Assembly: GCF_000194135.1 (NCBI RefSeq) | Contig: NC_015318.1 | Coordinates: 696,501-760,500 of the forward strand | Length of the DNA stretch: 64,000 nt | From: Hippea maritima DSM 10411 | GTDB taxonomy: Bacteria > Campylobacterota_A > Desulfurellia > Desulfurellales > Hippeaceae | Direction of reading: 5' to 3' | In this document: positions 1 to 8,700 of the stretch, one piece after another | Layout: each line of letters starts with the position of its first letter | How positions within the stretch are numbered: position 1 is the first letter of the stretch | Position numbers and translations under genes: made by a program | The notes under the pieces: generated by a model | Told to the model about the DNA's origin: nothing | Database searches by the model: none | Seen by the model: the letters and a program-made list of their open reading frames with translations, nothing else

Positions 1-324
1 ACGAGTGTCTGCTTCGGATGATTTTGCAAGTGTTATGAGTATACTGATGTTGCTTAGAAGTAGTTTGTTAAATTCATCCCTTTTCTGATGTATATATTCA
101 TCGTATTTTATAACAAAATCTGCTATAGAATCCCTTAAAGCTATGACTTTTGATGGATTTTCTTCAAATTTTATCTTTTTTACCTGTTCTTTGAATTTAT
201 CTATTTGACTATCTATAGCTTCGTCGTTTGCTTTTAAAGCTATAAGCAGATGTATAATTGCGGTTGAGAGATTCTCGATATAAACAGAACAGTGTGTCTT
301 GCCGGACTTAGGTTTTCTTAGCAT
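1..324 (-). CDS. N-terminal part of an unidentified cytoplasmic protein (3' end outside window)
   Basis: An open frame of 108 codons reads leftwards from an ATG at 324 and runs off the window start. A Shine-Dalgarno stretch AAAGGAA lies 6-7 bases upstream. The visible part is helical, charged and has no signal peptide or membrane segment. It begins MLRKPKSGKTHCSVYI and ends in a hydrophobic helix followed by AKSSEADTR. I do not recognise it with confidence. Helical N-termini of this kind precede GGDEF domains in some diguanylate cyclases, but the diagnostic part lies outside the window. It is divergent from the histidine kinase gene at 429, leaving about 100 bases between them. Confidence 0.6.
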   Translation of the reverse strand, partial: MLRKPKSGKTHCSVYIENLSTAIIHLLIALKANDEAIDSQIDKFKEQVKKIKFEENPSKVIALRDSIADFVIKYDEYIHQKRDEFNKLLLSNISILITLAKSSEADTR

Positions 325-428
325 TAACAGTTCCTTTTAAAAAACATTAATTTGACAAAACAAAAAAATCCAACTAACTTATACTATAGCAGAATGTCGT
401 CTTTTGTTCAATTTTTAGGTGCTATTTA

Positions 429-1727
429 ATGGTAAAAACCGACTACTTTGCCGATGTATTAAAAACTAATCTCCTCATATTGTTTGTTAGGCTGCTTTCT
501 GTCTCCGGAGCTGTCATTTGGGTTACCTATCCCAATCTCTATCTTGCAAATCTCAATAAACTTCAGATTATTTACGTATATAACATAATAATTTATATTT
601 ATACGGCTTTATTTGTTATAAGATTTTTCATACCCAAGCATAGTAAACGTTCCGAGGTGTTTTGTCTTTTTAGTTTTATCTTTGATCAGATTGTAATATC
701 ATATTTCACTTACAACACCGGCGGTTTTCCGAGTCCTTTTTATTCAGGTTATTTTGTAGTTATAACATTGTCTGCTTTTGTGCTTGGTACAAAACTCTCC
801 TTGCTTGTTGCCTTTTTTGGTGCTGCTTTTTATGTAATGTTTAATTATACCTATGGAATAGGTATATACAACATTGTAGAAATTATTTACAGAATAATAC
901 CTTTCTTTATAATAGCATTGCCTACAGGCGTACTCAGTGATTTGGCTGAAAAACACTTGGAAGAGATAGGCTCCCTCAATGAAGAACTGAAGGAGAAAAA
1001 CAGAAAGCTTGGCGATTCGCTGTTTAAGATAGAGAGAATGCAGAGGCAGTTGATAAAAAGAGAAAAAGAAAATGCTCTTCTTGAACTTACAGAAAGTGTT
1101 GCTCATAGGCTTAGAAATCCATTGATGAGTTTGGGTGGTATGGCATCTATTTTGGAGAAGAAAATAAAAAAAGGGGCAAATCCAGAGGAACTTGTAAAGT
1201 ATATTGATTATATAAAAAGTGAAAGTAAGAATATAAGCTCTATAATAAACAACCTGCTTGAAATGAGCGACAAAAATGTCGAACTTAAGTTTGTAAAACT
1301 TGATGTTCTAATGGATGCTGTGTTAAGTGAATTTGATTTGGAAATAAAAAAGAACAATATAAAAGTAAACTTAAATGTGGAAAACATGCCGCCTATTAGG
1401 ACGGATGAGAAAAAACTCAAAATTGCACTTCACAACATAATAGATAATTGCGTAAAGGTGATGAAGAATGGTGGTGAGTTGAGTATTGCTGTTGCGACTT
1501 CTAAGTCTGTCAGAAATACAGTGGAGATAACCATAAAGGATACAGGTCCTGGAATTCCCAAAAGTATAATAAAAAACATTTTCAAGCCATTTGAATCAGG
1601 CGGTAGTGTGAAAAAAGGCGTTGGTCTCCCAATAGCCAAGCACTCTATAGAAATACTCGGCGGTGAGCTTTATATAGAAAGTGAAATAGGTAAAGGTACG
1701 ACCTTTAAAATACTACTTCCAATGTGA
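429..1727 (+). CDS. Membrane-bound sensor histidine kinase, orphan
   Basis: Predicted two-component sensor kinase of 432 residues. About five to six hydrophobic segments fill residues 13-170. A coiled-coil linker (about 180-215) leads to the dimerisation/phosphoacceptor helix with H226 in ESVAHRLRNP. The ATP-binding domain shows the N-box near 335-340 (HNIIDN), the G1 box DTGPGIP at 371-377 and the G2 box GVGLPIAKH at 397-405. No extracytoplasmic sensor domain of useful size is present, so sensing is probably within or near the membrane. No response regulator gene is adjacent; trpS follows at once, so the partner must be elsewhere. The signal is unknown. Confidence 0.9.
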   Translation: MVKTDYFADVLKTNLLILFVRLLSVSGAVIWVTYPNLYLANLNKLQIIYVYNIIIYIYTALFVIRFFIPKHSKRSEVFCLFSFIFDQIVISYFTYNTGGFPSPFYSGYFVVITLSAFVLGTKLSLLVAFFGAAFYVMFNYTYGIGIYNIVEIIYRIIPFFIIALPTGVLSDLAEKHLEEIGSLNEELKEKNRKLGDSLFKIERMQRQLIKREKENALLELTESVAHRLRNPLMSLGGMASILEKKIKKGANPEELVKYIDYIKSESKNISSIINNLLEMSDKNVELKFVKLDVLMDAVLSEFDLEIKKNNIKVNLNVENMPPIRTDEKKLKIALHNIIDNCVKVMKNGGELSIAVATSKSVRNTVEITIKDTGPGIPKSIIKNIFKPFESGGSVKKGVGLPIAKHSIEILGGELYIESEIGKGTTFKILLPM

Positions 1728-1735
1728 GGGGGAAC

Positions 1736-2740
1736 ATGAGAAAAACAATTTTAAGTGGCATGAGACCTACCGGTGCGTTGCACCTTGGAAACCTGTACGG
1801 TGCTTTAAAAAACTGGGTTAGGCTTCAAGAGGATGATAGCTATGAAAGATTCTATTTTGTTGCGGATTGGCACGCTTTAACAACAGGGTTTGATGCATCA
1901 GAGGATATTACAGAAAATACTCTGAATATGGTTATAGATTGGCTGGCGTTTGGGCTTGATCCAGATAATAATACCATATTTGTTCAGTCACTGGTTAAAG
2001 AACATGCTGAGTTGTTTTTGCTTTTATCTATGATAACCCCTGTGGGCTGGCTTGAGAGGGTGCCTTCATACAAAGACCAAATTGCCCAGCTTGGAAAAGC
2101 CAAGACATCAAACTATGGCTTTTTAGGCTATCCTGTGCTTATGGCAGCCGATATTATTATCTATAAAGCACATCTTGTGCCTGTTGGTTTAGATCAGGTA
2201 GCTCACCTTGAATTTGCCAGGGAACTTGTAAGGCACTTTAACCACCTGGTCAAGAAGGATGTATTTATTGAGCCGCAGCCTCTCTTAACTGAGGTTCCAA
2301 AGATATTGGGGCTTGATGGCAGGAAAATGAGTAAATCATACAATAACGCCATATATCTGTCAGATAGTGAAGAAGAGACGCAGAAAAAGATAAAAGTTAT
2401 GTTTACTGATCCAAGAAGAAAGAGAAAGACAGATCCTGGCATTGCTGAAGAGTGTGGTGTGTTTATGCTTCATAAAATATTTACACCAAAAGAAAAACAG
2501 GAAGAAATAAAGCTTGCATGTTCTAAGGCCCAGATAGGTTGCGTTGAGTGCAAAAAACTTCTTACAAAAAATGTGAACGAGGGTTTGTCTGAAATAAGGG
2601 ATAAAAGAAATCAGCTTATAAAAAACAAAGGGAAGGTTAAAGAAATACTTATTGAGGGCTCAAAAAAAGCTTCTAGAAAAGCAAAAGAAACTATGGAAGA
2701 GGTGAGGGATGCAATTTTTTCAAAAGCGAGATTTGGATAA
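1736..2740 (+). CDS. trpS: Tryptophanyl-tRNA synthetase
   Basis: Class I aminoacyl-tRNA synthetase that charges tRNA-Trp in the cytoplasm. The HIGH-like signature is TGALHLGN at residues 12-19 and the KMSKS loop is at 197-201. The length of 334 residues is normal for bacterial TrpRS. A GTG at 1724 would add four residues, but the ATG at 1736 sits directly behind a GAGGGGG Shine-Dalgarno and gives the usual N-terminus MRKTILSGMRPTG, so I chose it. The gene begins 8 bases after the histidine kinase stop. Its last 32 bases overlap the start of the next gene, suggesting translational coupling. Confidence 0.96.
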   Translation: MRKTILSGMRPTGALHLGNLYGALKNWVRLQEDDSYERFYFVADWHALTTGFDASEDITENTLNMVIDWLAFGLDPDNNTIFVQSLVKEHAELFLLLSMITPVGWLERVPSYKDQIAQLGKAKTSNYGFLGYPVLMAADIIIYKAHLVPVGLDQVAHLEFARELVRHFNHLVKKDVFIEPQPLLTEVPKILGLDGRKMSKSYNNAIYLSDSEEETQKKIKVMFTDPRRKRKTDPGIAEECGVFMLHKIFTPKEKQEEIKLACSKAQIGCVECKKLLTKNVNEGLSEIRDKRNQLIKNKGKVKEILIEGSKKASRKAKETMEEVRDAIFSKARFG

Positions 2741-3230
2741 AATAGAAAAAGACTTAAAGAGTAAAAACACCCTTAACAATAAAAGCGCATTGTACTTTTT
2801 GATAGACCATATATTAACTCAGCATCAAAGGTATGAGGAAAATTACAGCCTTATTATGTTTGAGAGCAAAATCGGAAAGAATGTAGATTCAAGTTGTATA
2901 GAGTTAAAACAGGACAAAATCGATAAAATTGTGGCAGATAAGCTTAAAAGTGTTTGTAGAAAAAGCGATATGTTGTTTCATTGTGATGATGGGTTTTTTT
3001 GTATCTTAACAAGGGTGTTTGAAGGGGATGATACGGTTATGTTTTGTAAAAAGTTAGATAAGCATTTAAGCAATTTAGAATACGATGATGATTGCAGATT
3101 GAGTATAGATTTAAAATTTGGCGTTACATTTTCAAAGGATAAGGACACCGTTGAGGCTTTCTCTCAACGGGCCTTTGAAGCTTTGAGTAAGGCTGGCGAG
3201 GTTTCAGAAAAGATAATAGTTAAAGTTTAG
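2709..3230 (+). CDS. Degenerate GGDEF-domain protein, probably catalytically inactive
   Basis: A 173-residue protein that looks like a stand-alone GGDEF fold. An N-terminal segment (NNKSALYFLIDHIL) matches the usual L-x-R-R-x-F/L helix, and a central strand YSLIMF corresponds to the metal-binding strand. The expected GGDEF signature appears as CDDGFFCIL, and the aspartate usual in the LIMFD strand is replaced by E in LIMFES. Both changes argue against diguanylate cyclase activity. It could bind GTP or c-di-GMP, or act by protein contact. The ATG at 2709 has AGAGGTGAGG just upstream and lies inside the end of trpS. It ends convergently with accC with a 4-base overlap. Family assignment rests on my reading of the pattern. 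Confidence 0.7.
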   Translation: MQFFQKRDLDKIEKDLKSKNTLNNKSALYFLIDHILTQHQRYEENYSLIMFESKIGKNVDSSCIELKQDKIDKIVADKLKSVCRKSDMLFHCDDGFFCILTRVFEGDDTVMFCKKLDKHLSNLEYDDDCRLSIDLKFGVTFSKDKDTVEAFSQRAFEALSKAGEVSEKIIVKV

Positions 3231-4570
3231 TATTTGCTTAGAATTTTTTTGTCTATAAAGTTTGTGTCGTAATTGTTGTTTATAAAATCCTCGGTAATGA
3301 GGAGTTTTTTGAAGAAATCGATGCTGGTTTTTACACCCTCTACAACAAACTCATCCAGGCATCTGAGCATCCTTAGGCGGGCTTCCTCTCTTGAATTTCC
3401 CCTGACTATTAGTTTTGCTATCATCGAATCGTAAAACGGTGAGATGTTTGAGCCGCATTTGATAGCCGTATCTACCCTTACACCAGGGCCTCCTGGTATG
3501 AAAAGGGAGGTTATATTGCCCGGTGATGGATAAAACTTAACCGGGTCTTCTGCGTTTATCCTGCATTCTATAACGTGAAATTTGGGTTTTACAGCCGATT
3601 GGGTAAAACTTATCTCTTCTTTGGCGGCTATCCTTATTTGCTCTTTGATTAAATCAACACCGTATGCCATCTCTGTTACAGGGTGTTCGACCTGAATGCG
3701 AGTATTTATCTCGATGAAGTAGAAATTTTCGCCATCAAACAGAAACTCAAGTGTTCCTGCATTTTTGTAGTTTAAAACCCTTGCGGCTTCAACGGCGGTT
3801 GATAGAAGATTTTTTCTTATCTCTTCTTTTAGGACAACGGAGGGTGCCTCTTCCAATAGTTTTTGATGTCTTCTTTGTAATGTGCAATCCCTCTCACCTA
3901 CATGAACCACATTCCCATACTCATCTGCCAGTATTTGCACTTCTATATGTCTTGGATGCTCGATAAATTTCTCAAGATAGATATCCTCTTTGCCAAACGA
4001 CGCCCTTGCCTCCATCTTAGCGGCTGAGTATGCCCCGATAAGCTCTTCTTTGCTTCTTACAACTCTCATGCCCTTGCCGCCGCCACCCCATGCAGCCTTA
4101 AGCAATACAGGATATCCGATCTTTTCTGCTGTTTCTATAAGTGTTTCTTCGTCTTTTATTGATCCTCTACTTCCCGGAATAGTCGGTATGCCGTTATCCT
4201 CTAAAATCGATTTTACAATTGATTTGTCTGCTAGTCTTTCCATAGTTTCTGCATCAGGACCTATGAATGTGACACCAAGGTCGTTGCATACCCTGACAAA
4301 AGCCGGGTTTTCAGATAGAAAGCCGTATCCTGGGTGAACGGCATCACATTTGGAGTTTACTATGGCCTGCGCCATGTTAAACAGATGAAGATAGCTTTTG
4401 GATGCCTCGGCTGGCCCTATGCATATGGCCTCATCAGCCAATTTGACATGCATGGAATCCTTATCCTCTGTTGAATATACGGCGGTGGTTTTTATACCCA
4501 ACTCTTTTGCCGCCCTTATTATCCTTACCGCTATTTCTCCCCTATTTGCTATGAGGATCTTTTTAAACAT
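3227..4570 (-). CDS. accC: Biotin carboxylase subunit of acetyl-CoA carboxylase
   Basis: ATP-grasp enzyme of 447 residues that carboxylates biotin on AccB using bicarbonate and ATP, the first half of malonyl-CoA synthesis. The N-terminus FKKILIANRGEIA is diagnostic. The ATP-binding glycine loop WGGGGKGM is at 161-168 and the catalytic EINTRIQVEHPVTE follows near 288-301. The ATG at 4570 overlaps the accB stop as TGATG, so the two are translationally coupled. A TTG codon just before it is a less likely start. The carboxyltransferase genes (accA/accD) are not in the window. A pyruvate or other acyl-CoA carboxylase role is possible but less likely given the classic accB-accC pair. Confidence 0.95.
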   Translation of the reverse strand: MFKKILIANRGEIAVRIIRAAKELGIKTTAVYSTEDKDSMHVKLADEAICIGPAEASKSYLHLFNMAQAIVNSKCDAVHPGYGFLSENPAFVRVCNDLGVTFIGPDAETMERLADKSIVKSILEDNGIPTIPGSRGSIKDEETLIETAEKIGYPVLLKAAWGGGGKGMRVVRSKEELIGAYSAAKMEARASFGKEDIYLEKFIEHPRHIEVQILADEYGNVVHVGERDCTLQRRHQKLLEEAPSVVLKEEIRKNLLSTAVEAARVLNYKNAGTLEFLFDGENFYFIEINTRIQVEHPVTEMAYGVDLIKEQIRIAAKEEISFTQSAVKPKFHVIECRINAEDPVKFYPSPGNITSLFIPGGPGVRVDTAIKCGSNISPFYDSMIAKLIVRGNSREEARLRMLRCLDEFVVEGVKTSIDFFKKLLITEDFINNNYDTNFIDKKILSKY

Positions 4571-5040
4571 CAATCCAACCTCTTGACAAGGAATAGTGGT
4601 TGGTCGTATTCGACCTTTTGGGCATTTTCGACCAATATCTTTTCAATTCTACATGGGAATTCAGCCTCAAGCTCGTTCATTATCTTCATAGCCTCTAATA
4701 TACACAATACGTCACCCTTTTTGACCTCATCGCCGACCTCCACATAAGGTGGTGATGTCGGAGATGGTGCCCTGTAAAATGTAGCGACCATTGGAGATTT
4801 AATTTCAACAAGACTTGGGTCTTCTTGAGTTTGTTTTACCTGTTTTTCTTCTGTTTTTGGTTCTTCCTTGGGTTTTTCCTGCTCAACAACTATGGCTTGC
4901 GGTTGAGGTAGGACATTCTCAGCAACAAATGCCTCTTTTTTCTTTAAAATAATCTGAATCTCTTCGTCTTTGTATTCAAATTCAACAAACTGGCTTTTTT
5001 CTACAAAACGCATAAGTTCCTTTAAGGATTTCAGATCCAT
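4570..5040 (-). CDS. accB: Biotin carboxyl carrier protein of acetyl-CoA carboxylase
   Basis: A 156-residue protein carrying biotin on K119 within EAMKIMNE, the canonical biotinylation motif. The N-terminal helical region (1-35) is followed by a Pro/Glu/Gln/Lys-rich linker (about 45-75) and the biotinyl barrel (78-156). The ATG at 5040 follows a strong GGGAGG with 7-base spacing. An upstream in-frame start would add 13 residues without a better ribosome site. It is the first gene of a two-gene operon with accC and has a good sigma-70-type promoter upstream. Confidence 0.94.
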   Translation of the reverse strand: MDLKSLKELMRFVEKSQFVEFEYKDEEIQIILKKKEAFVAENVLPQPQAIVVEQEKPKEEPKTEEKQVKQTQEDPSLVEIKSPMVATFYRAPSPTSPPYVEVGDEVKKGDVLCILEAMKIMNELEAEFPCRIEKILVENAQKVEYDQPLFLVKRLD

Positions 5041-5069
5041 AGCACAACCTCCCATTTCATAATCATGAA

Positions 5070-5098
5070 AATATACCAAAATTGCCCATCAGTTTCAA
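5070..5098 (-). promoter_or_regulatory. Sigma-70-type promoter for accB-accC
   Basis: On the minus strand a -35 TTGAAA (5093-5098) is followed after 17 bases by a -10 TATATT (5070-5075). It lies about 30 bases upstream of the accB start codon. Confidence 0.6.
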
Positions 5099-5127
5099 AT
5101 TATATTAAGATTTTAACTTATAATTGC

Positions 5128-8100
5128 TTATTTTAACAATTTCTGGAATGTTTCCTTGTTAAGTGGTTTTGAAAAGAGATATCCTTGAATATAGTTGCAG
5201 CCCATTTCCCTCAATATATTAAATTGTTCCTGTGTCTCAACACCTTCTGCTATGGTTTTTAGATCAAATTGTCTTGCTATGTCAATTATGAGTTTAACAA
5301 GCTTTAAATCTTTCTCACTGCTTACCATATTTCTTATAAATGACATATCTATTTTGATAATATCAATAGGAAGTTCTTTTATGTAGGTTAATGATGAATA
5401 GCCAGTTCCAAAATCATCAACAGCTATCTTTATTCCAAAGTTTCTTAATCTCTCCATTATGGTTTTTGTGTATTCTGTATTTTCTAAAAATACCCTCTCC
5501 ACTATTTCAATTGTTAAGAGCTCGCCTCTAATATTGTATTCATTAAGTGTTTCCTTGATGAATGGCACTATGTAATCTCTTTTGAAGCTTTTTGGAGAAA
5601 TATTAATGGATATAGGAATTTCTCTTTTTAAAGAGGCAATTGTTTTTATGGCCTCTTGTATGATTTGTTCTTCTACATCCATGATTAGGTTTGAATTTTC
5701 TAAAACATCTATAAACTCAAGTGGAGGAATAACTTTACCATCGTGAATCCATCTTAGAAGACTTTCTGCCCCGGCTATCTGTTGGGTTTTGACATCGTAG
5801 TAGGGTTGATAAAAGAGTGTAAATTCCTTGTTTTTTATGGCTTCTTGCAGTTTGTTTCTTAGCTTTACTATTTTTACGGCTTTTTGTTGGATTTTCTCCC
5901 TGAAGAAGTCTATCTCATTTTCTCCAGAGCGTTTAGCGCTCATTAGTGCTGCTTCAGCTTTAATCAGGAGTTCTTCGGCATTTTTGCCATCCAATGGATA
6001 AAAGCTTGCTCCTATGTAAAAGGTTGGAATAATGGTGGACTTTTCAAGTTTTATGGGTTTTACTATCTCATTTAAGGCATTGTTCAGTCTGACTACTGCA
6101 TCCTCTTCTGATGGTAGGTTCTCTATTAAAAGGGTAAATTTATCGCCCTCAAGCCTACCTGTTATATCGTTGTTTTTTAATAGTTGAGTGAGTCTTGTTG
6201 CTGTTTTTTGTATAATTAAATCCCCGGTTTTATATCCATAAATCTGATTGATATATGAGCAATTATTTATGTCTATTATGGCCATGCAGCATATAGTATT
6301 CTCTTTGTTTTGTTTTAGTATATTATTTGCCTGTTTAATAAACTCTTCTTTTTTAGGAAGTTTAGTTAAATTGTCATATTTTGAGAGAAAGATTAGTTTT
6401 TCTTGAAGTTCCTTTTCTTTTGTTATATCTTTTCCAACAGCTATGTAATATTGAATTCGATTGTTTTCTTTGTATGGTATGATAGTAGTATAACCTTCGA
6501 TGAGTCTACCATCTTTTGTTCTATATGTGAATATGTCGCTAAATATCTGGCCTTTTCTTAATGTTTTTGCCAATCTTAATAGGAATTCCTTATCGTGAGT
6601 TTTTGATGAAAATATGGAATGCCTTTTACCCGTTATCTTTTCTCGAGTATATCCGTGAACCTTTAAGGCCTCTTCGTTCATATAAATTATTCTAAAGTAT
6701 CTGTCCAATATTACTACATAAGAGAAACCAGAATTTAGGGCTATTGAAATTATTTTATTCCATTTTTGTTGCCTTATTCTACTTAAGGCTGCAGATATAT
6801 CTTGTTTCATCTGACTCAAAAGATTATAAACCTGTTTATCTACATTCAGCCTTTTATTGAATGTAGCAACCAAACATCCCACGACTTTGGAGTCTATACT
6901 TATGGGTATAGCAAAACAGCTTCTTATATTGTAGAGTTTGGCTATTTTCTTAAATATTTTTGATATCTTTTTGTCTTTATCTATATCTTTGGATATTTTT
7001 ATATGATTTTTCTCAATAGCTCTAAGAAATGGAGGTTCTATTGATTTCATTTTTTTTAACTCAATATTATTTATTGTTGTTTTTAGCTCAGAAATGAATT
7101 TTTCAAATTCAGCGTTCTTAAATGCAATGTGGGTCAGATGGATTTTTGATTCTGATATTACCATAGAGAATGAAACAGATGCATTTAGATTTTCAACCAG
7201 CACGCCGCATAGCTGTGACAAAATTTCTGTTTCTTCTTTGGCCGATATGATAATCTCGTTTATACGATAGAGTGTTTTGTAAAGGTTATTTAATTGTGCT
7301 ATCTTTTCTTCTTGTAGCTTTCTTAATGATATATCTTTTATAAAACTGACGAATTTTATGAGTTTTTTATCTTTGCGTATGGGAACTACCGTTAGTTCAA
7401 CTGGTATTGAGGTTTTATCTTTTCTTATTATAGTTGTCTCAGTATTAAACTTGCCTGCTTTTACAACATTTTCTTTTATTTTTTGATTTTTTTGAGTGCA
7501 TTCATTAATGCCGTCTGTGACAAATGAGGGTGTTTTAGTGAGTAGCTCCTTTAGCTCAAATCCCGTTATTCTTTCTGCTGCTTTATTTATGAATTCTATT
7601 TTACAATCATTATCGGTTATTATTACTCCTTCATCAATTCTATCTAAAACCCTCTCTATAAGATTTATGTAGAAATCCTTCTCTATTTTTGTTAAGGCAA
7701 ACTCAAGATTGCCTTTTAGTTCTTTTAAAAGTTCAAGGTTTTCTTTCTTAAATGCATTTTTTTTATTTGAAAAGATGAGAAGAATGTATTGGATTTTATT
7801 GTGTTTTTTTAATGGAATGGCGCAATTTGAAAGGAAGCCATATTTAAGAAGATCTTTTCTCCAGAATTCCATTATGGGGTTTGTCTGTGTATCGGGGTTT
7901 ATTATTATCTCTCCATTCCTAAAGGCCAAAGCAGCAGTGCCTTTGCCAGAAGGGGATTCACCATCAACGCTTGCCACTACGTTTTTAAAAAATTCTTTGG
8001 CTTTGCCTGGATGGTACTTGATTTTTATGGTTTTATTATCCTCTATTTTTGCAACAACGGCAGCCTTGTATCCGATGTTTGTCAGGATAGAACATGCTTT

Positions 8101-8562
8101 TTCGAATAATTTACTTTCTTCAGGTTCTTTTATAATCAGCTGATTGATGTCTTTCAATGCTGTGTATATTTGTCTTAGGTTTTCCTCCTCTGTTGAGTCT
8201 ATAATGATGACTATGCCTATAGGTTTAAAATCCAGAAGGATTGTATTTGTATATATGTTAACTGTCTTGAGTTGACCATTTTTTGTAATTAGCTTAACGT
8301 TTTTGTATGAGGCTGTGAATTTCTCTCCATTGAGGCGTTTATTGACATTTCTAAAACATATATCTCTGTACGGTTCTTCAATCAGATTGCATATATGGGC
8401 ATTCTTTAGATCTTGAAATTCAAAACCGGTTATCTTTTTTATCGTGTTGTTTGTGAATACTATTCTTCCCTCGTTTTGGTATAGGATTATGCCAACATTT
8501 GTTATAGCGTTTAAAACTTGAGATATTATTTCTTCTTCTGTCGTCTTTCCAGTAACATTCAT
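5128..8562 (-). CDS. Soluble multi-sensor PAS-GAF-PAS-GAF-PAS-GGDEF-EAL protein
   Basis: A 1144-residue cytoplasmic c-di-GMP signalling protein with no membrane segment. Approximate layout: PAS 15-125, GAF 150-295, PAS 305-420, GAF 440-600, PAS 605-720, GGDEF 725-885, EAL 895-1144. The GGDEF signature is altered (RLEGDKF in place of RxGGDEF), so cyclase activity is doubtful. The EAL domain keeps the signature Glu in ESLLRW, the Asn of NISPKSF, the DDFGTGYSSL loop, the KID lysine, AEGVET and the QGY glutamine, so c-di-GMP hydrolysis is likely. The GGDEF part probably acts as a GTP-binding regulator. The ATG at 8562 has no visible Shine-Dalgarno; see the promoter entry. It stands alone between accB and the DUF763 gene. 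Confidence 0.9.
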   Translation of the reverse strand: MNVTGKTTEEEIISQVLNAITNVGIILYQNEGRIVFTNNTIKKITGFEFQDLKNAHICNLIEEPYRDICFRNVNKRLNGEKFTASYKNVKLITKNGQLKTVNIYTNTILLDFKPIGIVIIIDSTEEENLRQIYTALKDINQLIIKEPEESKLFEKACSILTNIGYKAAVVAKIEDNKTIKIKYHPGKAKEFFKNVVASVDGESPSGKGTAALAFRNGEIIINPDTQTNPIMEFWRKDLLKYGFLSNCAIPLKKHNKIQYILLIFSNKKNAFKKENLELLKELKGNLEFALTKIEKDFYINLIERVLDRIDEGVIITDNDCKIEFINKAAERITGFELKELLTKTPSFVTDGINECTQKNQKIKENVVKAGKFNTETTIIRKDKTSIPVELTVVPIRKDKKLIKFVSFIKDISLRKLQEEKIAQLNNLYKTLYRINEIIISAKEETEILSQLCGVLVENLNASVSFSMVISESKIHLTHIAFKNAEFEKFISELKTTINNIELKKMKSIEPPFLRAIEKNHIKISKDIDKDKKISKIFKKIAKLYNIRSCFAIPISIDSKVVGCLVATFNKRLNVDKQVYNLLSQMKQDISAALSRIRQQKWNKIISIALNSGFSYVVILDRYFRIIYMNEEALKVHGYTREKITGKRHSIFSSKTHDKEFLLRLAKTLRKGQIFSDIFTYRTKDGRLIEGYTTIIPYKENNRIQYYIAVGKDITKEKELQEKLIFLSKYDNLTKLPKKEEFIKQANNILKQNKENTICCMAIIDINNCSYINQIYGYKTGDLIIQKTATRLTQLLKNNDITGRLEGDKFTLLIENLPSEEDAVVRLNNALNEIVKPIKLEKSTIIPTFYIGASFYPLDGKNAEELLIKAEAALMSAKRSGENEIDFFREKIQQKAVKIVKLRNKLQEAIKNKEFTLFYQPYYDVKTQQIAGAESLLRWIHDGKVIPPLEFIDVLENSNLIMDVEEQIIQEAIKTIASLKREIPISINISPKSFKRDYIVPFIKETLNEYNIRGELLTIEIVERVFLENTEYTKTIMERLRNFGIKIAVDDFGTGYSSLTYIKELPIDIIKIDMSFIRNMVSSEKDLKLVKLIIDIARQFDLKTIAEGVETQEQFNILREMGCNYIQGYLFSKPLNKETFQKLLK

Positions 8563-8568
8563 GCTAAA

Positions 8569-8599
8569 ATTTTATGTTTAGTTGACCTATATTGTCAAC
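8569..8599 (-). promoter_or_regulatory. Promoter with perfect inverted repeat overlapping -35; possible leaderless transcript
   Basis: A perfect inverted repeat GTTGAC-7-GTCAAC spans 8581-8599. Its right half supplies a minus-strand -35 TTGACA (8593-8598), with TAAAAT (8569-8574) 18 bases on. Transcription would start within a base or two of the ATG at 8562, which fits the absence of a ribosome site. The repeat could be an operator. This is based on pattern only. Confidence 0.4.
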
Positions 8600-8700
8600 A
8601 ATTAATATAACTTAATATAACTGAATATTACACTTTGATTTATAGTTAAAGTCTAAGGCTTTTTCTTCCAAGCAGACTTTCTTTGTGATATTCTTCTGTT

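Noticed and set aside
352-385. Promoter of the histidine kinase gene
   Set aside because: A TTGACA is present at 352-357, but the better -10 candidates (TATACT at 380-385) are 22 bases away, and the 17-base position gives only TAACTT; too weak to list as a feature.
3751-4586. Plus-strand open frames opposite accC
   Set aside because: They are antisense to a highly conserved enzyme, lack ribosome sites and show no recognisable protein motif.
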